DNA from: Erinaceus europaeus
Lineage: Eukaryota > Chordata > Mammalia > Eulipotyphla > Erinaceidae
Length of the DNA: 64,000 nucleotides
Assembly: GCF_950295315.1 (NCBI RefSeq)
Contig: NC_080171.1
Coordinates: 91,931,516 to 91,995,515, forward strand
Direction of reading: 5' to 3'
The notes beneath the pieces are model-generated. The model saw only the letters and a list, made by a program, of their open reading frames with translations, did no database searches and had not been told where the DNA came from. The position numbers and the translations under genes were made by a program. Positions 46,289-59,000 of this stretch are shown here, in pieces (position 1 is the stretch's first letter; the number at the start of each line of letters is the position of its first letter).

Positions 46289-46742
46289 TTTATTCTTAGT
46301 ACATAGAACATAATTTTAAGATTCTGTATTTCTTGCTTTTCAAAGAATATTCATATCCAATATGTTGGATACACACTTGGAAAAAAGAAACAAGTAGAAC
46401 AGAAAGATGATGGTGAAGAAAATTCAGAATCAATTTGATTCCATTTTATTTTAAGCACATTTTTAAATAAGACAGTAAGTCCATAAAATTTTCTGGGAGA
46501 ACAACATTCCTATCTTCCTGCAAAAATTGAAGCAGTCAAAATAATCCCAAAACCATCTAGTTCAGTTACAACCAAGTTTTTCCTCCTTTCTTGATTCTAC
46601 ATGATACTTTAATGTAGAAACACAACAAATGTTGGTGACAAAATTTTATCAGACACTCCATGATAATACTGGGGGCGAGGTGGGGAGCAAGTCTCTGGTC
46701 TTAGAAATTTTTGGTCAAAAATGGTCTGGACTCTAGAAGAAA
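46289..46742 (-). other. PSMD5: PSMD5 3'UTR with candidate poly(A) signals
   Basis: This repeat-free stretch follows the stop codon. Minus-strand AATAAA hexamers lie at 46445-46450 and 46289-46294. Which is used cannot be told from sequence, and the UTR could extend further. Confidence 0.6.
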
Positions 46743-47000
46743 TCATTCCGCTCCTTCTACTGCTGTTGTGGAAACAGGTTTCACATAGTATGGACCTTCA
46801 CTTAGGTAAGTTCTGAGCCTCAAATAATTTGGGTTCCCAAAGATTTCTGCAACTGTCTTGGAATTGGCAAGTGCTTTTACCAGTTCATATTTGGCATCCT
46901 TTGAAGCTTTGTCATGTTCCACGGACCGATCCATTACATATTCTACAAAGCCTGGACTATTAAACATACGTTTTTGAGCCCAGGGTTGGTTTGCAATGGC
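46743..47000 (-). CDS. PSMD5: PSMD5 exon 10 (C-terminus)
   Basis: Encodes 85 residues from [20 protein letters not shown] to [10 protein letters not shown] and a TGA at 46743-46745. Acceptor TTCTCTTTCAG. Confidence 0.97.
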   Translation of the reverse strand, partial: AIANQPWAQKRMFNSPGFVEYVMDRSVEHDKASKDAKYELVKALANSKTVAEIFGNPNYLRLRTYLSEGPYYVKPVSTTAVEGAE

Positions 47001-50000
47001 CTGAAAGAGAAGGTAAAAAGAGCACAATGACCTTTAGCCTTAAGGACTAGAGTTTGTTAATGGTATGATGCAGTCCTTGGAAAATATTTTTCTGCCTACG
47101 TAAATTCCCTCATAGGAATCTAATTTAAGAAAATAATCTAGTGATCTGGGAGGCTGTGTAGTAGATACAGCATTAAACTCTCAAGCATGGAGTCCTGAGT
47201 TTGATCCTTGGTGTCACATATGCTAGAGCGATGCTCTGTTCTCTCTCCTAAATAAATGAATCTTAAAACCAAACAGAAAAACTAAATATTAACAACTTTT
47301 ATATGTGAAGATGATCAACACTTCAGAAATTACAATATAGGGACTGGGCAGTGGTGCACCTGGCGGAACACATGTTATCATGCGCAAGGACTTGTGTTTA
47401 AGCCCCCAATCCCTACCTGCAGGGAGTAGCTTCTGAGTGATAGAGCAGCACTGCAGGTCTCTCTTTCTCCCTCTCTTCCTATCTTTCCCTTTCCTCTCAA
47501 TTTCTCGGTCTCTATTCAAAAATAAATAAATCCATAAAACCATACATTTTAAAAAAGGAGTAAAAGATTACAATATAAATGCCCAACAGTAGGAGGATAA
47601 ATTATAGCATATAGCGATGAGAAAGTAAAATAAAGATTATGAATAATGTTTTGGGGTTGGGTAGTGGTTTACTCAATCAAACACATGTTACTATGTGTGA
47701 GGACCTGGGTTCAAGCGTCCAGCCCCCAGATGTAGGAGGTAACTTTATAAGTAGTGAAACACTCTCTCAGCACTTCTCTATCTCTCTACCTCTCACCCTC
47801 AATTTAAAATAAAAAAAAAGGAAAAGGCCACTGGGAACAGTGAAGTCATGTAAGCACAAGGCCTCAATAAGTCTGGTGACCAAAATAAAGTAAATGCTTG
47901 AAGGTATACATTATACCAAAAAATATATATATATGTAATCCAAATTATATTCATGAAAAATAACCCTGGAATACTAATAAACTCATACGTATATATGAGA
48001 TATTTTGAGACTACTAATGGTAGTATCATTTGTGAAACTTTAATAATCTTCATTTACAGAATGACTCACTACATGAAAAAATAGTGACTTTCTGGGTGGG
48101 AGTAGATAATATAATGGTTATGCAAACAGACTCATGCCTGAGGCTCCTAAGTCCTAGGTTCAATCACCTGCACCACCATAAGCCAGAGCTGAGCATAGCT
48201 CTGGTTAAAAAAAAAAAAGAAGAAGAAGAAAGACTTCCAAGTCTGAGGCTATGAAGTCCTATGTTTGATCCCTGGTACTACCAGAAGCCAGAGCTGAGCA
48301 GTACACTGGTAAAAGGAAACAAACAAGTAAACAAACTAAAACCCCCAACAAACTCAGAGTACTGCTGAGAAAAAACAAGTTGTAGAATATGGATAGTATA
48401 TGTGGTCCGGGAGGTGGCGCAGTCGGTAAAGCATCGGACTCTCAAGCATTGGACCTCATGGTCCCGAGTTCAATCCCCGGCAGCACATGTACCAGAGTGA
48501 TGTCTGGCTCTTTCTCTCTCCTCCTATGTTTCTCATTAATTAATAAATAAAATATTTTTTTTTTAAAAAAGAATATGGATAGTATATTATTTACAAAGTT
48601 TTAAAAAAATTCTGCAAAATGCTATCTATATATTTATATATGGCACAACTATATGTTTGAAATAGTTTGTCAAAAAATAAGTAAATAAACAAATATTAAA
48701 GTTAATATTAAAAGGAAATAAACCAAACAGGCATGACTTTATATGATCTTTAAAAATTTTTAACTCTTGTAAATTAAAAAATAAGTAATTCTTAAATCTA
48801 TGTTTTAAAACCACATTTTAGTGCATAAGAAATAAGCTTGTAGCCTAGTATTTATTTTTCTGCAGAGCACATAAACCAGGATCTATATGTAAGTAACATC
48901 AAGAGTACCAAAACAAGAGCAAAAACGACCACCACAACGACGATTTACAAGAGTATCAGTCTTAAAAACAAACATTTTGAGGTTGGTAGGAATATTGTAC
49001 CTTTCAAAACCATGTCTCTCTTCCTACAGGAAGTCTTTCCTTTTTTGTTACCTTTACATTTCTTGTTAGCTCCCTCTACATCATGCGTGCTGCCTTCCAT
49101 TAAGATCACCAAAGTCAAGGCTGGGTGGTGGGCATACCCAGTTCAGTGAACGTGTTGTTAGCAGTATGCAAGGACCTCGGTTCAAGCCTCCAGTGCCTAC
49201 CTGCATGGGGCAAGCTTCACAAGTGGTGAAGCAGTGTTGCAGTGGTCTTTCTCTGTCTCTGTCCTACAGTGTATATATACATATATATATGTTAGTGCCA
49301 ATAGTAGCACATCAGCCTCACATATCCCAGGTTTAATCCCTGGTACCAACCTTATTTATGCAAGTGTTGAGATGTGCTCTGGTCTCTCTTATCAAAATAA
49401 AAGAAATACATTTTTTTGCCTCCAGGGTTTTTCATGGGGCTCGGTGCCTGCACTATGAATCCACTGCTCCTGGAGGCCATTTTTTCCCTTTTGTTGCCCT
49501 TGTTATCGGTGTTGTTGTTACTATTATTGTTGTCATTGATGCTGGATAGGACAGAGAGAAATGGAAAGAGATAGGGAAGACAGAGAGGGGGAGAAAAAGA
49601 TAGATAACCTGGGGGCTTGAACCTGGGTCCTTGCTCATTGTAATATGTGCATTCAACCAAGTGCACCACCACCCCGGCCCCATATACATTTTTTAAAAAT
49701 TATTAACATCTTTACATATGCCTAGATATGTTAAGTGTCAGGGTTACAAAGATAAACCAGATTATCATTCCTATTCTCAACAAACTAACAGGTGGGAAGA
49801 TCAATAAATAATCCCTACCAGAACTATATATAACTACATAATTACTGCCAAGTTCCCTTAACACACTGTAAATTCCATGAAGGAAGCTCTTTGAATATTT
49901 GTTCACTATTTTATTCCCATTATCTAGCCAAAAATAAAAAAATAAAAAAATCACAAAGTATGAGAGGAGCTAGGCAGTGGCATACCCAGCTAAGTGGGCA

Positions 50001-53000
50001 CATTACCATGAGTGAACACCCAGGTTTGAAACCCCTACTCCCCACCTGCAGGGTGGAAGTTTCAAAAGCAGTGAAGTAGGTCTGCAGGTGTCTCTATCTC
50101 TCACTCTCTACTTTCCCATCCCCTCTCAATTTCTATTGGTCTTATCAAATAAAAAATAAATAAATAAATAAATAAATAAAGGAAGGGGGAAGGGAAATGG
50201 CTGCCAGGAGTGGAGGCTTTGTTGTGCAGGCACCAAGCCCCAGAATTAACCCCAGTGGGTAAAAATGACATGATGATAATAATAAAGGCAAAACAAAGTG
50301 TGCCGACACTGTTTGATTCAACTCTGAATATGAGTTTGGCCAAGAATGTGAGTTTGCTGAAGAGATTGCTGAGTTAGTCCTTTAAGTCTGAGATACGAAA
50401 TAAGGCTCTGGAAGACTAGGGCAGTGTTTAATAGAGCACTAATTTTAGGGCAGAGAAGAAATCGGGAATTAATTCATGCTTCCAGGGCATCCGTCCAAAC
50501 TCTGATACAAAACCTAATGCCATTTATAGAAACAATCTGTTTATACACCTGCATCACTAATTAGCTCACAAAGTAGCAGAGGACAGAAAGTATACTATGT
50601 ACTTAGGGACTGGCTCATTGCAAGTACTCCGGTGTGGAAGAGGCAGCATCCTAGACCTGAGGAAAAGTAGAGCATACCAACCGTGAACACTTTCAGGGCA
50701 GCACAGTGTAGTTCAGGGAAGGGTTGATTACTGATGCTACGAAAGAGCTCCATTGGGTCCCGAGATAAAGAAGAAAACCAGGATTCTGTCATCCTTAGGA
50801 GGTCATCAGTTTGCTGTTCAGGCTAGAAGACAGAAAAAGAAAATCTCTCTCTTTCCCTAGTAGGGTGGGAGTATGGACCGACCAGTCAATGCCCATGTTC
50901 AGCAGGGAAGCAATTACAGAAGCCAGACCTTCCACCCTCTGCAACCCACAACGACCCTGGGTCCATGCTCCCAGAGGGACAGAGAATGGGAAAGCTATCA
51001 GGGGAGGGGATGGGATATGGAGATTGGGTGGTGGGAACTGTGTGGAGTTGTACCCCTCCTCCCCTATGGTTTTGTTAATTTATCCTTTCTTAAATAAAAA
51101 ATAAAATCTCAAGATAATTGAAAGCCAGGAAACCTGGGTTGCTGTGAGATCTCTAACAAGACTGGAGTAATCTTCTCCACACCTAGCCAAGACATCCCCA
51201 GTATTTATAACTCATCCACTGAGGTTATCACTGGGGCTTAGTGTCTACACATCTCCACCACTCTTCTTTCCTCTCTCTGTGCTGTGCTCTGTCTCATAGA
51301 GGGTGAGAAACAGAAGATACTTGCAGCTTCACTGCTTGCAAAGTTTCCTTTCTGCAGGTGGGGACTAGGGACTTTAACCTAGGTCCTTGCAAATGTGAAC
51401 TCTACTGCGTGATCCACCGCCCAGCTATTCCCCCCTATAGATACACCTTTTTTTTTTTTTCTTTATTGGGGGAAGGGATTAATGGTTTACAGTCAACAGT
51501 AAAATAAAGTAGTTTGTACATGTGTAACATTTCTCAGCTGTTCACTCTAGTTCCCTCTAGATCCTCCTCTGCCATCATGTTCCATGATATGAACCACCCC
51601 ACACCCCACCTCTGGCCCCCACCCCAGAGTCTTTTACACTGGTGCAATATACCAATTCCAGTCCAAGATCTGCTTTGTGTTTTCCTGTCTGTTCTTATTT
51701 TTCAACTTCTGTCTATGGCTTATCTCATTTAATATGATTCTTTCAAGCTCCATCCAAGATGAGCTGAAGAAGGTGAATTTTAAATGGCTGAGTAGTATGT
51801 CACTGTGTATATATACCACAACTTGCTCAGCCACTTATCTGTTGTTGGACACCTGGGTTGCTTCTAGGTTTTGGCTGTTACAAACTGTGAACACAGATAT
51901 ACATAAATCTTTTTGGATGGGTGTTTTTGGTTCCCCAGGAGAGAAACTGCAAGGTCATAGGGGTAGGTCCACTTCTAGCCTTCTGAGAATTTTCCAGACT
52001 GTTCTCCATAAGGGCTGGGGCAATTTATATTCCCACAGCAGTGCAGGAGGGTTGCTTTGTCCCCATAACCTTTCCAGCATTTGTTGCTGCTACCTTCTCT
52101 GATGACACACACCTTTTTTGATGGGGTTGACTAGCCTCTAGAATCCTCTCTAGTTCCAACATTCTGTGACTAAACTTTAACATAAAAAAATGCCACTAGT
52201 CATATGAGATGTATCTTCTTTTATCAAGAGTGAGCAAGATGCCATGCACTTGGTTAACACTTACACTGGGTTAACCAGAATTATATTGGTTTGCACAGAT
52301 TTATTCTCCCAAATGTATCCCATTGCCTTTCCTTAATTTCCAATCTACTTACTGGTAAGTAAAGAAGAGACGAAGTTGCATCCAAACACCTAATTTTGAG
52401 CTCTGTTGAGGCATTCTTTGCTTGATATCCTATTCTTGCAAGCAAGCGTTCAAAACGAGTTCCTTTGAAGTATAATGAGATTTTCTTTATTGTAGTAAAA
52501 CGTTAAACTTACCATTTCTAAGTGTATAGTTCACAACGGTGTACAACTGTCAGCATTATTTATCCCCAGAACATTTTCATCATTTAAAAACCTTAAGTTT
52601 TGAGGGTTGGGTGGTAGTGTAGTGGGTTAAGCACACATAGCACAAAGTGCAAGGATCACCAGCTCAAGGATCCCAGTTTGAGCCGCTGACTCCCCACCTA
52701 CAGAGGGGGTTGCTTCACAAGTGGTGAAGCAGGTCTGCAGATGTCTATTTTTATCTCTCCGTCTTCCTTTCCTCTCTTGATTTCTCTCTGTCCTATCCAG
52801 CAACAATAACATCAGTAACAACAACAATAACTACAACAATGATAAAACTACAAAGGCAACAAAAGGGAAAAAAAAAATAACCTCCAGGAGTAGTGGATTC
52901 ATGGTACAGGCACGGAACCCCAGCAATAACCCTAGAGGCAAAAAAAAAAAAAAAAAGACCCAAAAACTAAAGTTTGTACTCATTGAACACTAAATTCCCA

Positions 53001-56000
53001 CCACCCACTAATGGTAACTATTATTTTGCCTCTCTCTCATAAATTTATTTGACTGGCATTGGCTTCATATGAGCAGAATCATGAGATATTTCTTTTCTTT
53101 TTCTTTTTTTTGTGCCAGACTTATTTCAATTAACGTCTTTCAGGGTCCTCCACATTGTATGAGAATTTCATTCTTTTTTCAAGCTGAATCCCATTGTATG
53201 TACATACCACACTTTGTTTATTTATCTATCAATGACCATTTTGGGATACTAGGAGCATGGATGTACAAATAAACATTTTTTTTCCCAGTAGTATTATGTG
53301 GCCTTTTAGGAAGAATCCAAGATCATGGTAAAAAAAAAAAAAAAAATCAACTTTAAAAGTGAATACCTGTTTTCAGTTCTTTTGGTTATATACATATAAT
53401 TGGAACTGCTGAATCATATGGTAATTCTGTTCTATTTTCTTTCTTTCTTTTTTAAAATATTTATTTATTCCCTTTTGTTGCCCTTGTTGTCTTACAGTTG
53501 TAGTTATTATTGTTGTTGTTATTGATGTCGCTGTGTTGGATAGGACAGAGAGAAATGGAGAGAAGAGGGGAAGACAGAGAGGCGGAGAGAAAGATAGACA
53601 CCTGCAGACCTGCTTCACCGCTTGTGAAGCGACTCCCCTGCAGGTGGGAAGCCAGGGGCTTTCACCTGGATCTTTACAACGGTCCTTGTGCTTTGCGCCA
53701 CATGCACTTAACCCACTTCACAACTGCCCGACCCCCCTCCCCCTTTTAAAGATTTTATTTATTAATGAGGAAGATAGGAGGACAGAGAGAAAGAACCAGA
53801 CACCACCCTAGTACATGTGCTGCCAGGGATTGAACTTGGGACCTCAAGCTTGAGAGTCCAATGCTTTATCCACTACACCACCTCCCAGACCATAATTCTG
53901 TTCCATTTTCCAGGAAACACCATGCTGCTTTTCACAGTGGCCTCAACCATTTATGCACAAGGGTACCAATTTCACTTTATCAACGACTGCTTCTACCTTC
54001 TTTTTTTCTAATTGCCACTAGGGTTATTGATGGGACTCGGTGCCTACACAATGAATCCACTCCAGATGGTTATTTTCCCCTTTTTCTTTCTGAGGGTTTG
54101 AACCTGAATCCTCACACATGGTCATGTGTTCACTCAACTGGGTGCACCACCTGCTCTTATTTTTATTTTAAATTTAATAATAGCCATTCTAGGGGACTGG
54201 GCAGTGGTGCACTTGGAAGAATGCACATGTTCCAGTGCACGAGGACCCAAGTTTAAGCCTCATGTCCCCACCTGCAGGAGGGAAGCTGTACAAGTGGTGA
54301 AGCAGTGCTACTGTAGGTGTCATTCTCTCTCAAACATGTTGTTTTCATTAAATATTCACAGTAACTCTCTGAGAAAGAGATGTTATACCCCCCTTTTTTT
54401 GCTCCCAGGGTTATTGCTGGGGCTCAGTGCCTGCACTACGAATCCACTGCTCCTGGAGGCCATTTTTTTCCATTTTTCTTGTCCTTGTTGTTCTCACTAT
54501 TGTTATTGTAGTTATTGTTGTTGTCGTTATTGGATAGGACAGAGAGAAATTGAGAGAGGAGAGGAAGATAGAGAGGAAGAGAGAAAGACAGACACCTGCA
54601 GACCTGCTTTACCACCTCTGAATCGATCCCTCTGCAAGTGGGTAGCCAGAGGCTCGAACCGGTATCCTTATGCTGGTGCTTTGTGCCATGTGCACTTAAC
54701 CAGGTGTGCTACTGCCCAGCCCCGTTATACCTTTTTTATAAAAGAGGAAAAGGGAACCTACTGTGGTGAAGTGACTAAGTGAAGTTCAAAAACCTATGTC
54801 AGTATTAGAACTGGGATAAGAACCCAGGCGTGAGCCCAGTCCATCATCTTTGTCCAATAAGTACTACTCATGGAAGATGTCGAGGAGGTAACTGTGTTTT
54901 GGTCAACTCTAATTAAAATTTTAAAATATTTATTTATGAGAGACAGGAGAAAGAACGTCACTCTAGCACATGTGATGCCAGGGACTGAACTTGGGATTCC
55001 ATGCTACAGGTCAACACTTATCCACTGTGCCATTTGTAGGTCACTAAAAAAAATTTCAGTAGCAATTATGACACTTTTTAGGTGTCAAAGATCATGGTGA
55101 AAAGAATTAATTGTAAAAATAGTATCTACACGGGGAGTCAGGAGGTAGCACGTGCACAAAGTGCAAAGACAGAGCAGAAGGATCCTGGTTTGAGCCCCTG
55201 GTTCCCCACCTGCAGAGGAGTCACTTCACAGGCGGTGAAGCAGGTCTGCAGGTGTCTGTCTTTCTTTCCCCCCTCTTGTTTTCCCCTCCTCTCTCCATTT
55301 CTCTCTGTCCTATCCAACAACGATGACATCATCAACAATAATAACTACAACAATAAAACAAGCGCAACAAAACAGAATAAATATTTAAAAATAAATAAAT
55401 AAATAAAAATAGTATCTACAGTCAGGGCCAGGCAGTGGGGCACCTGGTTAAGTGCACACATTTCAGAGCACAAGGTCCCAGGTTCAAGCCCCTGGTCCCC
55501 ACCTGCAGGGGAGAAAGTTTCATGAGTGGTGAAGCAGGGCTGCAGGTACCTTTCTCTGTCTCTCTCCCTACCCTCTTGATTTCTGACTGTCTCTATCCAA
55601 TAAAGATAATAATAATAAAAAATAGAATCTACAGTATAGTTAATGTGCCAGCAAATTAACATGAATTAAATCCTTATAAAAAATTAAGATGGGATCTGGG
55701 GAGGTATTATAATGGTTAGGCACAAAATTTTCATTTCTGGGCAGGGGTAGATAGCATAGTGGTTACACAAAGAGACTTTCATGCTTGAGGCTCCGAAGTC
55801 CCAGGTTCAATCCCCTGCACCACCATAAGCCAGAGCTTATCAGTGCCTTGGTTAAAAAAAAAATTCATTTCTGAGACTCCAAGGTCCCAGGTTTAATCCC
55901 CAGCACCACAGTTAAGCCAGAACATAAAAGTCCACTGGTGAAAAGAAGGAAAAAAAAAAAAAAAGGTATCTGGGCTAGATATCTGGGCTAGCTCACTAGG

Positions 56001-59000
56001 TAAAGTGTATGCCTTGCCTGGTATGTGACCCAAGTTCAAACACCGGCACAATATGGGAGGTGCTAAAGCTTGAAGCTCTTGTGCTGTGTGATGTCTGTCC
56101 TTAGTTCTCTATCTGAACGAAAAAGTGACCTGCAGTCATGAAACTAAGCATGTATGAGGCCCCAACTCTGAGACAGAGAGAGAGACAGAGAAAGACACAG
56201 AAGACATATCCCAAAAGAAAGGCAAAACAATTCATACCAACCTGTTTTATGTAAAACCTGTTTTCCTTCAACATTGGATCCCAAAATTCCAACTGTGTCT
56301 ACTGCTACACCAATCATAGTGGGGTCTTGACTCTCTGTCATTTCAAAGACTTTTTCCACAAAGACAGGGTAACGCTCACAAATCTGCTGAGCACTATCCA
56401 TGATAGCCAGGTTTCCAAAGAACTTCACAAATCCTAAAGATATTAACAGAAGAGGAAGACAGCATAAATAGTGGGGCCTATATTATTGTAAGGATGTTAA
56501 TAAATTACAGGCCAGAAAGAGGAGAAAGCTTACAGTAAGTACTGTGCTATCTAGAAATCAGACAAACCAATGGAGACATTAAAGTTTCTGTTTTTGAAAT
56601 AATAACAACCTCATGTCAACTGAGCAGATTCCAAACACTGAAGCATTGCCATGTGCAAAAGCAAGAACAAAGAATAAAGATCAATGAATAAAAATTACAG
56701 AAAGGTTTAAATTTATCATTGGGGAGAAAAATGTTTAAAAGATTTATGTATTTATCATTTTATTGGGGGGTTAATGGTTTACAGTATAATTGTTGATATA
56801 AGCATATAATTTCTGATTTGCCTGTGATAGGTGTATTCAGAATACTCTCACCTCTAACTACAAAGATTTATTATGAGAGAACTGCGTAATTCTATTATAA
56901 AGAGGTACTGAGAATTGAAACTGTTCTAGGGTATTAGGCATACAAACTGTTACTCTGTCTGAGCTATCTGACCCAGGAAGACATTTTTAAAAGATTAATT
57001 AATTAAAAAATATTAATCTATTTATTCCCTTTTGTTGCCCTTGTTGTTTTATTGTTGTAGTTATTATTGTTGTCGTTGTTGGGATAGGACAGAGAGAAAT
57101 GGAGAGAGGAAGGGAAGACAGAGATGAGGAGAGAAAGACAGACACCTGCAGACCTGCTTCACTGCTTGTGAAGCTACTCCCCTGCAAGTGGGGAGCCAGG
57201 GCTCAAACTGGGATCCTTCTGCCGGTCCTTGCACTTTGCACCACGTGTGCTTAACCCGCTGCAATACTGCCCAACCCCCTAATTTATTTATTAATGAGAG
57301 AAAAAGCACCAGAGTATCAGTCTAATACATGTGATGCCAGGAACTGAACTTGGGACTTCATGCATGAAAGTCTGGTGCTCTACATATTGCACAGTCTCCC
57401 AGGCTACTCAGCAAGGAATTTTTTTAAACAGAGATGTTCATTAGTGTAATAAACTAGGGTGAGTGAAATAATTTGGTTAGTGTGCTACTTTGCCATGTGT
57501 GTAACCCAGGTTCAAGTCCGGCCCACACTATATTGGAGGTAGCTGAGTTGGTGTGGTCTCTTTTTTTGTTTTTACATAGAGAGGGAGAAGGAGAGGGAGA
57601 GAGAGAGAAGCCGAGACCATAACACCAAAGTTTCCTTCAATGGCGTGGAGGTAAGGCTCAAGACTGTTAAATGGCAAAGTTAATCCATTATCCAAGTGAG
57701 CTATTTAGAAACCAGACTAACTAGGGAAGAATAAATCTCCAATCTTTCTAAGTCTCAAGAAGAAAACTTGTTACTGCTGGGATTTTTATTTATGCTTCTT
57801 CTGACTGAGGTTTAAAGGAAATTATCCTAATGTTCTAATAACCAGAATCAACAGTAGTTGTTAACTTATTAAGGAGGTATGGGTATTATCTAGAGGGCAT
57901 TAACTCTAAAGAAAACAATTCCTGGCCTCCCCATATCAGAGATAACTCAAGAGACAAAACATGTACCATCACTTCCATAGACATTTCTTACCTGGCAAAT
58001 AGAAACTAGAGAATGGGTCTGAATCTGCTCCAACAATTATATTAGAAATCTGATCAATTACTCCTTCCTGAGCAAGGTACTGCCTTCCATGGTGAGTATA
58101 TGCCAGTGATGTCACCATTTCTATACAGGTGGCTCTGAAATGTCAAGATTTATGTATGTTTACAGATTGTTTTCACAGATGCACACACAATACTGCTGAG
58201 TAGTCTCCCTGGTCCTTTTTTTTTTTTTTTTAATCTATATTCTTAGAGAAATGAGGAAACTGCATTTGAAAGATAAGGAGACAGAGATGAGAAAGACTGT
58301 AATATGTCCAAGATCAAACAGCTAGTTAAGTAATAGAGGTGTAAAAAAAAAAGTAATAGAGGTGTATACAAATTCAAGTTTTGCTCAGTTTCAAAAACCT
58401 ATCTGTGGGGGGCCAGGTGGTGGCACACACATTACAGTACACAAAGACTTAGGTTCAAGCCCCTGGTTCTTACCTGCAGGGGGAAAGCTTCACGAGTGGT
58501 AAAGCAGGGCTGTAGGTGCCTGTCTCTTTCCTTCTCTATCTTCCCCTCCCTTCTCAATTTCTGTCTCTATCCAATAGTAAGTAACAAACAAAACAAACCC
58601 TTTATATTGTTATTGTTGTTTTGCCACTGGAGTTTACTGCTCCAGAAGAAAGGAAGAGATAACACTGCAGCACGGCTTTCCCTAGAGCTTCAGTATTCCC
58701 ATGTGGTTTACCTGGGGCTCAAATCTGGGTCACATACAAGTAAGGTAGGCACCCTTCCAGGAGGCCTGTCCTGCTGACCCCAGGAAAGTGCATGTTTTTA
58801 CTATCATGTCACAGCACTACTATTTAACAATGTAAAAAAAAAAAATGTAACGCATTCAATAAAAACAAAATGGCAGCTACCTTGAGATAATTTTTTTGGG
58901 TAGTATTTTATTTATTTATTTTTTAAAATTATCTTTATTTATTGAATAGAGACAGCCAGAAATCAAGAGAGAAGGGGGTGATAGAGAGGGAGAGAGACAG

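Larger units (their letters stand above)
52480..54000 (-). mobile_element. Ancient LINE-1 (L1M-like) carrying younger SINEs
   Basis: Fragments 52480-52601, 52961-53451 and 53894-54000 (TAAGTGTATAGTTCACAACG, CCATTGTATGTACATACCAC, TTTTCACAGTGGCCTCAACC) align in order to an old LINE-1 3' region. Confidence 0.75.

Noticed and set aside
48401..48470. tRNA gene
   Set aside because: It has tRNA-like A and B boxes, but is the head of a type D SINE with a target duplication and tail.
54126..54782. 218-codon open frame on the plus strand
   Set aside because: It reads through an A-type SINE, MIR and a reversed C-type SINE; no known domain and no splice or promoter logic.
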